DNA from: FEN-299 sp963727765
GTDB lineage: Bacteria; Acidobacteriota; Vicinamibacteria; Vicinamibacterales; Fen-181
Reading direction: 5' to 3'
Assembly: GCA_963727765.1 (NCBI GenBank)
Contig: CAVSGZ010000013.1
Location: forward strand, 310,001 to 374,000
Length of the DNA: 64,000 bases
In this document: in pieces, positions 1 through 8,479 of the stretch
Position numbering within the stretch: position 1 is the stretch's first letter
Layout of the letters: each line of letters begins with the position of its first letter
The notes under the pieces: model-generated
What the model saw: the letters and a program-made list of their open reading frames with translations, nothing else
Told to the model about the DNA's origin: nothing
Databases searched by the model: none
Program-made: the position numbers and the translations under genes

Positions 1-327
1 CTGGCGGACGTTCTCGGGGAGGTCGCCCGCGTCGAGCAGCCGCTCGATCAGCCTGTTCTGGATCGGCGCCATGACCAGCGTGACCGGCACGGTGAGCACC
101 TGCCACACGACCGCGCCGATCAGGCCGGCGCCGAGTCCCACCAGCGCGCCGTCGGACGAAGAGATCGGCTCGGACTGGCCCCGCTGGAGCAGATAGGCCG
201 CCAGCGCCCCGCCCGAGAGCACCCACAAACAGCAGCAGGCGTTGGCGATGTTGACCAGGGGCAGTGCCGACAGGACACCGAGCAGGAGTCCGCCGAGGAG
301 GGCGGGTTGGAGCTTGGAGGACGGCAT
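1..327 (-). CDS. Partial integral membrane protein, function unknown
   Basis: The frame opens at an ATG (325-327, minus strand) and runs off the left edge, so about 109 N-terminal residues are visible. There are two clear hydrophobic stretches, at about residues 8-50 (with a run of three cysteines near residue 31) and about 67-92. A polar stretch (RGQSEPISSSDG) separates them, and the visible end is amphipathic (NRLIERLLDAGDLPENVR). The topology resembles small DUF-type inner-membrane proteins with paired hydrophobic segments, but I do not recognise the family. It lies downstream of the inositol-phosphate synthase on the same strand, separated by a strong inverted repeat, so co-transcription is uncertain. 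Confidence 0.6.
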   Translation of the reverse strand, partial: MPSSKLQPALLGGLLLGVLSALPLVNIANACCCLWVLSGGALAAYLLQRGQSEPISSSDGALVGLGAGLIGAVVWQVLTVPVTLVMAPIQNRLIERLLDAGDLPENVRQ

Positions 328-376
328 GGCTCCTCACCAATCGCGGTTGAGTCGAAACGCGTCGGGAGATAGGCAC

Positions 377-434
377 ATCTTGCGATCGTGCGATCTAACG
401 ATCTTGCGGTCGCCAGATCGCACGATCGCTAGAT
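377..434. repeat. Near-perfect inverted repeat, 20-bp arms
   Basis: The left arm at 377-396 (ATCTTGCGATCGTGCGATCT) pairs with the right arm at 415-434 with a single mismatch, around an 18-base loop. It lies between the 3' end of the inositol-phosphate synthase gene and the start of the left-edge membrane gene, both on the minus strand. No T-tract follows on either side, so a classic intrinsic terminator is not supported. An RNA hairpin or a dispersed palindromic repeat is more likely. Confidence 0.7.
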
Positions 435-448
435 GTCCCTGTCACCCG

Positions 449-1762
449 TCAGTCGTAGTACTCCCGCCCCAGATGCGTGATGAGCTCCTCGCCCCGGAGG
501 TAGCGCAGCGTGTTCTTCAGCTTCATCAGCTGGATGAACAGGTCGTGCTCGGGGTAGAGGCCGCGGGCGTGCATCGGGCTCTTGAAGTAGAACGACAGCC
601 ATTCCTGAATGCCGCTCAGGCCGGCGCGGTGCGCCATGTCGAGGAACAGCACCAGGTCCAGCACGATCGGCGCCGCGAGGATCGAGTCGCGGCACAGGAA
701 GTTGATCTTGAGCTGCATCGGGTAGTCCAGCCACCCGACGATGTCGATGTTATCCCAGCCTTCCTTGTTGTCGCCGCGCGGCGGGTAGTAGTTGATCCGC
801 ACGACGTGGCAGAGATCCTTGTAGAGCTCAGGATACAGGTCGGGCTGCAGGATGTAGTCGAGGACCGACTTCTTGCTCTCTTCCTTCGTCTTGAACGACT
901 CGGGATCGTCGAGCACCTCGCCGTCGCGGTTGCCGAGAATGTTGGTCGAGTACCAGCCCTTGATGCCGATGAGGCGCGCCTTCAGGCCGGGGGCGATGAT
1001 CGTCTTGATCAGCGTCTGCCCGGTCTTGAAGTCCTTGCCGACGATCGGACAGCCGTTCTTCACGGCCAGGTCCATCAGGGCCGGGATGTCCACGGTGAGG
1101 TTCGGCGCGCCGTTGGCGTACGGGATCCCTTCCTTCAGCGCGGCGTAGGCGTAGACCATGCTCGACGGGATGTTCACGTCGCTTGCCAGGAGCGCCTTTT
1201 CGAACGCCTCGATCGACTGGTGCACGTCGGTCTCGGTCATGTAGATCTCGGTGCTGCCGCACCAGATCATGACGAGCCGGTCGAGGTTGTTCTCCTTCTT
1301 GAACCGGCGGATGTCGGCGCGGACCTGCTCGGCCAGGTCCATCTTGTTCGCGCCCTTCTTGACGTTGGGCCCGTCGAGGCGTTTGACGTAGCGGCGGTCG
1401 AACACCGCCGGCATCGGCTTGATGGCCTCGAGTTCCGGCTTGATCTGCCCGAGCAGCGACGGCTCCAGCACGCCGGCCGTCGTCGCGGCCTCGTAGCAGT
1501 TGTCGTCGAAGATGTCCCACCCGCCGAACACGATGTCGTCGAGCGAGGCCAGCGGCACGAGGTCCTTGATGAGCGGGGTGCGCCCTTCGGTGCGCTTGCC
1601 CAAACGGATCGTGCCCATCTGCGTAAGCGAGCCTATCGGACGCGCGATCCCCTTGCGGACCGCCATGACGCCGGCGATGAATGTGGTGCTGACGGCCCCG
1701 AGGCCGACCAGCATGATGCCCAGTTTTCCCTTGGGCGGGGCGATTTCGGATGGTGAATTCAC
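449..1762 (-). CDS. ino1: Inositol-3-phosphate synthase
   Basis: This 437-residue protein matches myo-inositol-1-phosphate synthases, which convert glucose 6-phosphate to inositol 3-phosphate with bound NAD in the cytoplasm. Visible features are an N-terminal Rossmann motif (VGLGAVST, about residues 19-26), MIWCGSTEIY, GKDFKTGQT (with the lysine expected in the active site) and STNILGNRDG, the counterpart of the family NHLGNNDG segment. The length fits the prokaryotic form. The start is GTG at 1762; the only nearby upstream ATG is followed at once by a stop. A divergent methyltransferase-like gene begins at 1849, leaving an 86-bp shared promoter region. Inositol phosphate could feed phosphatidylinositol or compatible-solute synthesis; nothing adjacent settles which. 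Confidence 0.93.
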   Translation of the reverse strand: MNSPSEIAPPKGKLGIMLVGLGAVSTTFIAGVMAVRKGIARPIGSLTQMGTIRLGKRTEGRTPLIKDLVPLASLDDIVFGGWDIFDDNCYEAATTAGVLEPSLLGQIKPELEAIKPMPAVFDRRYVKRLDGPNVKKGANKMDLAEQVRADIRRFKKENNLDRLVMIWCGSTEIYMTETDVHQSIEAFEKALLASDVNIPSSMVYAYAALKEGIPYANGAPNLTVDIPALMDLAVKNGCPIVGKDFKTGQTLIKTIIAPGLKARLIGIKGWYSTNILGNRDGEVLDDPESFKTKEESKKSVLDYILQPDLYPELYKDLCHVVRINYYPPRGDNKEGWDNIDIVGWLDYPMQLKINFLCRDSILAAPIVLDLVLFLDMAHRAGLSGIQEWLSFYFKSPMHARGLYPEHDLFIQLMKLKNTLRYLRGEELITHLGREYYD

Positions 1763-1848
1763 AAACGGGAACTATATCATGAGCTATTGTCCAGGTGCTC
1801 CCTGAAGCCCCTGGACGGCATCGGTGTCTAACCTGGTAGCGGCACGCT

Positions 1849-2433
1849 ATGTCGAATTTCCGTGATTTCCTCTTCAACCGCGACCGTCAGACTCCCTACG
1901 CCCTGGCCCTGGCCATGGCGGGCCTGCGGATGGGCGAGCGCCTGCTCCTCGCAGGCGACGACGCCAGGCTGTTTGTCGCGCTGGCCGGAAAGGTGGGGCT
2001 GACGGGCCGGGCGGTCGTGGTGGCCGGATCGGCCGACGCGGCCGCCAGGATCGAGGCCGAGGCCGCGGCTCTTGGCGTCCTGCTCGAGGAGGTCAAGCAG
2101 GGGAGCTTTCCCGTCCTACCGATCGGTGACGGCGAGTTCGACGTGGCGGTCGCGAATGCCGGACCGGCGATGCTGTCTGGCCTCGACCGCGAGCGGCGCG
2201 TCGAACTCGCCCGCTCGCTCGGCCGGGCGCTGCGGCAGAACGGGCGGCTGGTGATCGTCGAAGGGCAGCCGAAGAAGTTCTTCGGTCTTTTCGGCGCCGG
2301 CCCGGTCTCCGGTCTCGACGCGTTCCGGGCCGAGGGGGGCGCGACGGGCCTGCTCGAGGCGGCCGGATTCCACCCGGTCCGGGTGCTCGCGGACCGCGAC
2401 GGACAGCGGTTCACGGAGGGACTGAGACGGTAG
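1849..2433 (+). CDS. Class I SAM-dependent methyltransferase-like protein
   Basis: The 194-residue product has the alternating alpha/beta pattern of a class I methyltransferase. It has a nucleotide-binding-like start (ERLLLAGDDARLFVALAGKVGLTGRAV), the DVAVANAGPAML segment that corresponds to motif IV, and a post-I style RALRQNGRLVIVEG strand typical of UbiE-like enzymes. Motif I is degenerate: GDDARLF replaces the usual GxGxG, so catalytic activity is uncertain. A late loop (KFFGLFGAGPVSGLDAFR) is followed by a LLEAAGFHPVRVL helix-strand common in quinone or sterol methyltransferase relatives. It is divergent from ino1. Substrate unknown. Confidence 0.75.
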   Translation: MSNFRDFLFNRDRQTPYALALAMAGLRMGERLLLAGDDARLFVALAGKVGLTGRAVVVAGSADAAARIEAEAAALGVLLEEVKQGSFPVLPIGDGEFDVAVANAGPAMLSGLDRERRVELARSLGRALRQNGRLVIVEGQPKKFFGLFGAGPVSGLDAFRAEGGATGLLEAAGFHPVRVLADRDGQRFTEGLRR

Positions 2434-2465
2434 GCGACCCTTCACCCCTCGGCGTTGCTCGGGGT

Positions 2466-2486
2466 GCCCTGAGCCTGTCGAAGGGC
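2466..2486. repeat. Short imperfect palindrome, copy 1
   Basis: The sequence starts GCCCTGAGC and ends TCGAAGGGC, with complementary ends. The same element is present in the opposite orientation at 4990-5011, inside the dispersed repeat copy B. It looks like a small mobile or REP-like palindrome. Confidence 0.6.
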
Positions 2487-2527
2487 AGGGTTGCCGAACG
2501 TGTGACACGGCCGTAGAGGCCGGCTCC

Positions 2528-2633
2528 TGAGGCGCCAGTCGTGGCCCGGTTCGTCGCGCCGGGCTCAGCTCGGCGGGAACCTCGCAATTCGCCCTTTGCG
2601 CCGACCCGGTCCGCGCCTGGCTCTCCAGTGCCG
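2528..2633 (-). repeat. Dispersed intergenic repeat, copy A
   Basis: This is the shortest of three copies (A here, B at 4896-5043, C at 8212-8385). All share the core CGGGTCGGCGCAAAGGGCGA (minor variation) and a GGCCACGACTGGCGCCTCA-like end, read on the strand opposite to B and C here. The two ends (GGCRCTGGAGAGCC and CTGGCGCC) are partly complementary. Copies differ by internal insertions. All lie between genes and no copy encodes a protein. Confidence 0.7.
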
Positions 2634-2713
2634 GCCGTGAGCCTCGAGTCTTCAGCCGGGCACGACGAGGGCCGAGATCCCAGAATCAGCCTGGCGCGCC
2701 ACTCGCATCTGAC

Positions 2714-2734
2714 GGGTTCGGTTCCCGTTGGGGA
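2714..2734 (+). repeat. 21-bp direct repeat, copy 1
   Basis: An exact 21-base match (begins GGGTTCGGTTCCCG, ends TTGGGGA) is found here and at 4304-4324. The two flank the secreted-protein gene at 2991-3794. The core resembles a tRNA T-arm, but no tRNA is present. Confidence 0.65.
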
Positions 2735-2990
2735 GGCCACACCCCTTCTCCACCAGTCCGCCAGTCGGCCGCGTCCCTGCACCTCTTCCCGCTGCGATAG
2801 AATGCGCGCTTCATTGACTGGGTCGGCCGGCGTCTGGCGCCGCCCCGTCACCGGGGAGGCTGGTTCGCTCATGCGGGGTATAGGTGACGAACTCAAGTGA
2901 TCGATGGGGTTAACCCGCCGGGCATCGGGCACGCGGCCCGGCGGGTCTCCCGACTAGGCTCCACTACGGCGGCCTGTCGCCGCGCACGTG

Positions 2991-3794
2991 CTACGTCGCG
3001 GGGACGACGGTGATGTTGTAGACGATATCCAGGGACCAGGTGAGGTTCTTCACGCCGAATGTGATCCGGTGCTTGCCGACCCGAAGCGGCTCCACCATCA
3101 GGAAGAAACCGCGGGCGGCCGAGGGACTCAGCGTGTAGAAGTTCTCACCCGCGCCGTTCTGCTCGACAGCGGCGCCCATGCCAGGGGTCAGGGGCCCGTA
3201 CCAGGCCTGGAACACGTTGTTCTCGTAGGGCAGCCACACCTTGAAGAGCGGCGAGCAGGTCAGGTACGAGGCGAGCTCTTGCAGTTTCCGGCCGTCGAGC
3301 GTCGCATAGAGGTTGTTGTCGCGGAAGGCGTTCAACCAATCGTTCGTAGCCCAGAGTTCCGTGATGTTCTTGGCGTCCGGCACCTCGGGGAAGGTGTTCT
3401 CGCCGTTCGCGATCGGGAAGAAGAGTGCGGTGCCGGCCGGCACAGTGATGTTCCTGATGATCGGACTGGGCGGTGTGCTGCCTCCGGTCGCCCACCAGAG
3501 ACCACCCAGGAACCACACCTTGCCGCTCTGTCCGACGGCCGCGTTGGCGCCGGTCGCGTCGTTGAGGGGATGGTGGCTGTCGAGCGGCAGGGAAAAGGCC
3601 CACTGCCACCACGCCGCGCCCCATTCCCCGTAGGTCATGCCGAGGTACGTGGACTGCGGCGGGACAACGCCGGCGTTGATCTGGGATGCACCGTTCGCGA
3701 AGGGTTCCCTCTCACCCTGGGCGAACGACACGGCTGCCAGCGGCATGATTGCCACCAACAGAGCGAGCGCCGCGATGAGCAGAAGGCGTTTCAT
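2991..3794 (-). CDS. Secreted protein of unknown function
   Basis: The start chosen is the ATG at 3794. It is preceded by AAAGGAG at a normal distance and is followed directly by a signal peptide (MKRLLLIAALALLVAIMPLA, predicted cleavage after SFAQ). A longer frame upstream adds an arginine-rich stretch and is rejected. The mature protein (about 240 residues) is rich in aromatic residues. It has GEWGAAWWQWAFSLP near its N-terminus, PAGTALFFPIANGENTFPEV in the middle and beta-strand repeats towards the end (GKHRITFGVKNLTWSLDIVY). This pattern is seen in exported beta-sandwich proteins of soil bacteria, but I recognise no named domain. It stands alone between two repeat-containing gaps. Confidence 0.75.
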   Translation of the reverse strand: MKRLLLIAALALLVAIMPLAAVSFAQGEREPFANGASQINAGVVPPQSTYLGMTYGEWGAAWWQWAFSLPLDSHHPLNDATGANAAVGQSGKVWFLGGLWWATGGSTPPSPIIRNITVPAGTALFFPIANGENTFPEVPDAKNITELWATNDWLNAFRDNNLYATLDGRKLQELASYLTCSPLFKVWLPYENNVFQAWYGPLTPGMGAAVEQNGAGENFYTLSPSAARGFFLMVEPLRVGKHRITFGVKNLTWSLDIVYNITVVPAT

Positions 3795-4379
3795 GAGCCA
3801 CTCCTTTCGCTCGGGCCAGATTGCCCGCGCTCTTGCCGCCTCCAGGCGCCGAGGTGATGTCCAGGACGCCCGTGGCGGATCAAGCTCAGCAGCAAATGAC
3901 ATGCCAGCTCAGCCATACAAATTGCTTGTGAAATCTGGTACATGCACCGGCCACATTCGGCCTTTGACATGACTTTTGTATGTGAATTCAAGGAATCTTC
4001 AAGAACGGCGAAGCTGCGGTCGAACGCACCACCGACGGTACGCCGGCACGTCCAACAACTGGAAGGAAGAGAACGAACAGGTGACCCGGGAACGCCAAAC
4101 GTGCGCGAGGGCCGCAATGAGCTGACAGGTGGCGCCCTCGTTGGCGATCTACTTCTGATCAAATCGAGGGCGCAGGGATTCATATTCACCACCCCCGCCG
4201 GAACAGTCCGCCCACCCGAGTCGACTTCACCAAGCCCGTTGGTCTCGCGGTCACTCCAGCCCGGCTAGGCAGCCCGCCGGACTACGAAACCGCTCGTGGA
4301 AAAGGGTTCGGTTCCCGTTGGGGACGCCAACCTTCGCTCGTCTACATTGCTCAGCGAGCTTCGGTTGGCCAGCCACGGC
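3795..4379. other. Intergenic region without a supported gene
   Basis: The 585-bp gap upstream of the secreted-protein gene has two overlapping open frames of 108 and 133 codons. Neither shows family resemblance or a ribosome-binding site. The only structure seen is the 21-bp direct repeat near its end (4304-4324). A TTGACA at 3964-3969 has no -10 partner at a suitable distance. Confidence 0.5.
4304..4324 (+). repeat. 21-bp direct repeat, copy 2
   Basis: Exact second copy of the 21-base sequence at 2714-2734, on the same strand. Flanking bases differ, so the repeat unit ends close to these limits. Confidence 0.65.
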
Positions 4380-4796
4380 CTACCGGGCCCGTGCGGCGAC
4401 GTAGACGTAGCGCAGCGGCTCCTTCCCGGTATTCGCGACAAGATGCTCCGTCTGCGGTGGACAGTAGACGGCGGAGTACGGCTTCAGGCCGAGAACCGCG
4501 CCTCCGGTGATTCGCATCTCGCCGACACCGGCGAGCACGACCAGCACCTCTTCGTACTGCTTCGAGCTGTGTTTCTCGCCCGACGCCGACGGCAGCAGGA
4601 CCACGTAGCCCGACTCCATCGTCACGCTCTCGGGCGGCCCGCCCAGGATGGGCACGTACCCGGTGCCGTTTGGCGGCAGCGCAACCACCTTGGGCACCGG
4701 ATGGCTCGGCTTCGAGACCTGCCCGAAACCGATTGTTCCGTACGTCACCCAGACGACGATCGCCGCAACAGCCGCGCCTCGCACGGTCCCATTCAT
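4380..4796 (-). CDS. Exported cupin-domain protein
   Basis: This 138-residue protein has an N-terminal membrane or signal segment (about residues 7-25) and a single cupin fold. Cupin motif 1 is EKHSSKQYEEVLVVLAGVGE (His76, Glu82/83, closing Gly), and motif 2 is PPQTEHLVANTG (His118). These are the usual metal ligands of the beta-barrel, although the first motif has only one of the two paired histidines. The ATG at 4796 is preceded by GGAGAG. The likely role is a periplasmic metal-binding or small-molecule-binding protein; the substrate cannot be read from sequence. It is monocistronic by context. Confidence 0.8.
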   Translation of the reverse strand: MNGTVRGAAVAAIVVWVTYGTIGFGQVSKPSHPVPKVVALPPNGTGYVPILGGPPESVTMESGYVVLLPSASGEKHSSKQYEEVLVVLAGVGEMRITGGAVLGLKPYSAVYCPPQTEHLVANTGKEPLRYVYVAARAR

Positions 4797-4852
4797 GACA
4801 CTCTCCTCATCCGGCGCCGTGAGCGCCCCGAGCGACCGGGCCCTTCGCGGAT

Positions 4853-4877
4853 GGCCGGCCAGGAGGCCGGCCCCACC
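4853..4877 (+). repeat. 25-bp GC-rich palindromic repeat, copy 1
   Basis: The sequence GGCCGGCCAGGAGGCCGGCC followed by CCACC recurs with one mismatch on the other strand at 39348-39372. Its first 20 bases can fold back on themselves. It sits directly next to dispersed repeat copy B. Confidence 0.6.
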
Positions 4878-4895
4878 AGATATCTGCCGTCAGCC

Positions 4896-5043
4896 GGCGC
4901 TGGAGAGCCAGGCGCGAACCGGGTCGGCGCAAAGGGCGACTTGCGAGGTCCGCCGAGCGGAGCCCGGCGCGACGAACCGGGCCACGACTGCCCTTCGACT
5001 GCGCTCAGGGCAGTGGTGAGCCCGCCGAACCACTGGCGCCTCA
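4896..5043 (+). repeat. Dispersed intergenic repeat, copy B
   Basis: Shares the CGGGTCGGCGCAAAGGGCGA-type core with copies A and C. It carries an internal insertion made of the short palindrome (4990-5011). It fills most of the gap between the cupin gene and the porin gene. The ends GGCGCTGGAGAGCC and CACTGGCGCCTCA mark its limits. Confidence 0.7.
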
Positions 5044-5057
5044 TCAGCCCGCGAGCG

Positions 5058-6167
5058 CTAGAAGTAGAACAACTGCAACTGCGCGAGCACCTGCGTCCGG
5101 TCGGGCAGGCCATCGGTGTGCTGGCGGCCGGCTGTCACCTTGATGTTCCGCTGGTGGCCCGCGATCCAGTACGCCACGCCGGCCTGCCAGATGTACTGCC
5201 CTGGCGTCAGCGGGTTGGCGAACGTCTTCCTCGAGTACTGCACGAGCGGCGACACCTTCGCCTTCTTCACGTGCAGCGCCGCCTCCACGAGAATCGCGTC
5301 CTGCTTCGGCAGCGTCGTCAGAAACGTCCCGCCGTCGAACCGCATCCAGTCGAACTGCGCGGTCAGTCCGTACTGCCCCTTGCTCATCGGCTGCTCGACA
5401 AACGCATCGGCGGCGTACAAGTGGTACTCCTTCTGCGTGTCGAACCCGGCGCCGATCGCCACGATGCGCTTGGTCCCCTGCCAGGTGCCGCCGTAGAAGA
5501 AGCCCGTGTCGGCGGCGAACGGATACCACACGACGCGGCCGGCCACGCGGAAGCTGTTGACCGCCTCGGGGCCGCGAACTCCCTGGAAGACAGCGAGCCG
5601 GTACTCGAGGTGCTGGTTCAGCGGGTAGCCGCGGACCTGGGCGCCGTAGTCGCGCCCGACTCGCGTCGCCGTTGGCGTGGCGGACGTGAAGGTGTAGGGC
5701 CCGAAGTCTACCGGCAGCAGCGTGCCCGCCGACTGGCCGTAGTTGTGGCTGAACGGAACGATGATCAGCCCGGCGTCCACCTTGACGAGATCGCTCGCGT
5801 TGTAAGTGACAAACGCGTCCTGGATGTAGATGTTGCCAGAGTCCTTGGCCCCCGTCGGGTTGGTGGCCAGGTCGGGCGTGGCCTTCCCAAGATTCGGGTC
5901 GTCGGTCTCGACGAAGAACGTCCACTTCTCGGAGATCTTCCCGCCGAAGATGACCCGGAGCCGCCGCAGGAATACGTTCTTCGACTCGCCGGTTCCGTCC
6001 GGCGTGTCGAGGACCTCGAGCTGGGGCTGCGCGAGAAAGCCGATCTTGAGGCTGGCCTTCCCGTCCTTGCTGTCAATCTCCAACTGCGCCGACGCCGGAC
6101 GGACGGACACACCGAGAGCCAGGCCGCCCGCCAGGGCGGCCACCGCGAGGAAACGATTTGTGTTCAT
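5058..6167 (-). CDS. Phosphate-selective porin OprO/OprP-like outer-membrane protein
   Basis: The 369-residue protein starts with a signal peptide (MNTNRFLAVAALAGGLALGV, cleavage after PASA). It shows the beta-barrel strands typical of the OprO/OprP porin family: FLRRLRVIFGGKISEKWTFF, NIYIQDAFVTYNASDLVKVDAG and the late GQYIWQAGVAYWIAGHQRNI. It ends in phenylalanine (LQLFYF), the signal for outer-membrane barrel assembly. The stop of the upstream acetyl-CoA synthetase lies 7 bp before the ATG, so the two are probably one transcript. That pairing hints at uptake of a small anion such as acetate or phosphate, which is inference; family members often have broad anion selectivity. Confidence 0.85.
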   Translation of the reverse strand: MNTNRFLAVAALAGGLALGVSVRPASAQLEIDSKDGKASLKIGFLAQPQLEVLDTPDGTGESKNVFLRRLRVIFGGKISEKWTFFVETDDPNLGKATPDLATNPTGAKDSGNIYIQDAFVTYNASDLVKVDAGLIIVPFSHNYGQSAGTLLPVDFGPYTFTSATPTATRVGRDYGAQVRGYPLNQHLEYRLAVFQGVRGPEAVNSFRVAGRVVWYPFAADTGFFYGGTWQGTKRIVAIGAGFDTQKEYHLYAADAFVEQPMSKGQYGLTAQFDWMRFDGGTFLTTLPKQDAILVEAALHVKKAKVSPLVQYSRKTFANPLTPGQYIWQAGVAYWIAGHQRNIKVTAGRQHTDGLPDRTQVLAQLQLFYF

Positions 6168-6173
6168 AGCGAA

Positions 6174-8158
6174 TCAGCCGTGCTCTTCTTCGTAGCGTGA
6201 CTTCACGCGCGCGACGGCCCCGGGGTCGGCCAGCGTGGTGGTGTCGCCGAGCGCGCGTCCCTCGGCAATGTCGCGCAGCAGCCGACGCATGATTTTACCC
6301 GAACGCGTCTTCGGCAGATCGGCCGTGAAGAAGATGTCGTCGGGCCGGGCGATGGCGCCGATCTTCTTCGCCACGTGCTCCTTGAGGAGCGCGGCCATCT
6401 CCGGCGTCGAGGCCACGCCGTCCTTGAGGGTGACGAACGCGGCGATCGCCTGCCCCTTGATGTCGTGCTGCTTGCCGACGACCGCCGCCTCGGCGACGTC
6501 GGGATGATCGACCAGCGCGCTCTCGACCTCCATCGTGCCCACGCGGTGCCCGGCCACGTTCAGCACGTCGTCCACGCGCCCGAGCAGCCAGAAGTAGCCG
6601 TCGCGGTCGCGCTTGGCGCCGTCCCCGGTGACGTACACGCCCGCCCCCCACCGGTTCCAGGTACCTGGCGCACGTAGCGGGTCGGGTCGCCAAAGATCGT
6701 GCGCAGCATGCCGGGCCACGGCCGGGTCAGCGCGAGGTAGCCGCCGCCCACCCTCACCGTCTCGCCGCGCTCGTTAACGATCTCGGCCCTGACGCCCGGG
6801 AACGGCCTGGTGGCCGACCCCGGCTTGAGCGTCGAGAGGCCGGGCAGCGCCGTGATGAGGATATGCCCCGTCTCGGTCTGCCACCACGTGTCGACGATCG
6901 GGCAGCGGCCGCCGCCGATATGGACGTGGTACCACATCCACGCTTCGGGGTTGATCGGCTCGCCCACGCTGCCGAGCAGCCTCAGCGTCGTCAGGTCGTG
7001 GCGGCGCGGCCACTCCGGCCCCGAGCGCATGAAGGCGCGGATCGCCGTCGGCGCGGTGTAGAAGACGGTGACGCCGAGCCGCTCGATGATGTCCCAGAAC
7101 CGGTCCTTCACCGGCCAGTCGGGCGCGCCCTCGTACATCACGATCGTCGCGCCGCACGCCAGCGGGCCGTAGACGACGTAGCTGTGGCCCGTGACCCAGC
7201 CGATGTCGGCCGTGCACCAGAAGACATCGTCGTCCTTGAGGTCGAAGACCAGCTTCGTGGTGGCGTAGACGCCCGTCAGGTAGCCGCCGGTCGTGTGGAC
7301 GATCCCCTTGGGCTTCCCGGTTGTCCCCGACGTGTAGAGGATGTAGAGCATGTCCTCGGCGTCCATCGCCTCGGGCTCGCACCACGCCGGCGCGTCCTTC
7401 ACGAGGTCGTGGTACCAGACGTCGCGCCCCTCGACCCACGCCACCGGCGCGTCGAGCCAGCCCCCGCGCCTCAGCACGACGACGTGCTGGATGGACGGGG
7501 TGCCGGAGAGCGCCTCGTCGGCCATCGCCTTGAGCGGAATCACGCCGCCGCGGCGGTAGCCGCCATCGGCGGTGACCAGCACGGTGGCCTGCGCGTCGTT
7601 GATCCGGTCGCGAAGCGACTCGGCGCTGAAGCCGCCGAACACGACGCTGTGCACCGCGCCGATGCGCGCGCACGCCAGCAGGACGACCGGGAGCTCGGGC
7701 ACCATCGGCATGTAGACGGCCACACGGTCGCCGCGGCGGACACCGAGGCGCTTGAGCCCGTTCGCGAACCGGTTCACCTCGCGGTGCAGCTCCCAGTAGG
7801 TGAGTGTGCGCGAATCGCCCGGCTCCCCTTCCCAGACGATCGCGGCCTTGTTTCGGCGGGCCGTCCGGACGTGCCGGTCGACGCAGTTCACCGAGGCGTT
7901 GAGCGTGCCGCCGACGAACCACTTCGCGTGAGGCGCGTTCCACTCGAGCACGGTGTCCCACGGACGGATCCACTCGAGTTCGCCGGCAAACCCAGCCCAG
8001 AACGCTTCAGGGTCCAGGTCCGCCTGTTCGTAGATGGACGCGTCGCTCGCGTTTGCCTGTTGCCGGAACAGCGGGGGCGGATCGAAGACGCGGTCCTCGT
8101 TGAGCAGCGCATCGATGTCGCCCTGGGACGGGTCCGGAGTACGCGGGGGCTCCTGCAT
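6174..8158 (-). CDS. acsA: Acetyl-CoA synthetase, frame interrupted near 6660-6664
   Basis: AMP-forming acetate-CoA ligase in two frames. The N-terminal part (6665-8158, start ATG preceded by AAGGAGG) has the ATP-binding loop YTSGTTGKPKGIVHTTGGY and WCTADIGWVTGHSYVVYGPL. The C-terminal part (6174-6659) has VTGDGAKRD, GRVDDVLNVAGHR and KTRSGKIMRRLLR, the last holding the lysine that is acetylated in this family. The junction reads CAG-G-TAC-C-TGG, and removing the two extra bases restores the expected Tyr-Trp and gives about 660 residues, the normal length. The span is two bases over a multiple of three. Either the enzyme is inactive or these bases are sequence errors. It is followed at once by the porin gene. 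Confidence 0.88.
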
Positions 8159-8172
8159 CGGTCCTCCTTCGC

Positions 8173-8209
8173 GGCTCACGGCTGACGGCATACGCCTTAC
8201 GCTCCACGG
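8173..8209 (+). repeat. Seven-base periodic array (GGCTCAC-type)
   Basis: The units GGCTCAC, GGCTGAC, GGCATAC, GCCTTAC and GCTCCAC follow each other without gaps just upstream of acsA. The array directly abuts dispersed repeat copy C. It belongs to the window-wide family of intergenic heptamer arrays. Confidence 0.6.
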
Positions 8210-8211
8210 AC

Positions 8212-8385
8212 GGCGCTGGAGAGCCAGGCGCGGATCGGGTCGGCGCAAAGGGCGAATTCGAGGTCCGCCGAGCTGCCGCCTCCGCGCTTCGCGCTTCGGC
8301 GAGCCTCGCCGGAGCCCGCCACCGTTTGCACAGCGGGCGAAGGCGGGAGCCCGGAGCGACGAACCGGGCCACGACTGGCGCCTCA
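8212..8385 (+). repeat. Dispersed intergenic repeat, copy C
   Basis: Longest copy of the family. It has the core TCGGGTCGGCGCAAAGGGCG and the same two ends as copy B, plus an internal insertion of about 75 bp with its own fold-back arms (CGCTTCGGCGAG / CTCGCC). It lies in the divergent gap between acsA and the ZIP transporter, so promoters must lie within or beside it. Confidence 0.7.
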
Positions 8386-8467
8386 CGCCGTCCGCCATGA
8401 ACTGTGAATGTCTTTACCCAGCACCAGTATACGTGAGCCAGGGTCGACCTTTGAGGTGCGCATACCT

Positions 8468-8473
8468 TATGAT
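8468..8473 (+). promoter_or_regulatory. Candidate -10 element of a near-leaderless promoter
   Basis: TATGAT ends six bases before the GTG chosen as the ZIP start. Transcription would begin at or next to that start codon. No good -35 is seen (only a weak TCGACC about 18 bp upstream), so this is tentative. Confidence 0.35.
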
Positions 8474-8479
8474 CCCGGG

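Larger units (their letters stand above)
2434..2990. other. Repeat-rich intergenic region, no gene
   Basis: No convincing coding frame is seen in this 557-bp gap; open frames on both strands have no family resemblance and start without ribosome-binding sites. It holds an imperfect palindrome at 2466-2486 (GCCCTGAGC...TCGAAGGGC), copy A of a dispersed repeat (2528-2633) and a 21-bp direct repeat at 2714-2734. All three recur in other gaps of this window. Confidence 0.6.

Noticed and set aside
242..1756. Long open frame on the plus strand opposite ino1, and many similar long frames opposite other genes
   Set aside because: They are antisense shadows in a high-GC genome, rich in Arg, Val and Glu with no family motifs, and fully overlap a well-supported gene.
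2710..2740. tRNA-like T-arm (ACGGG-TTCGGTT-CCCGT)
   Set aside because: No acceptor, D or anticodon arms are found upstream on the same strand, A58 is missing from the loop, and the second copy at 4304 does not keep the stem.
2541..2900. Open frame of 119 codons in the repeat-rich gap
   Set aside because: It runs through dispersed repeat copy A and has neither a ribosome-binding site nor protein-like composition.
3964..3992. TTGACA in the gap after the secreted-protein gene
   Set aside because: No -10 at 16-18 bp and no gene follows on that strand.
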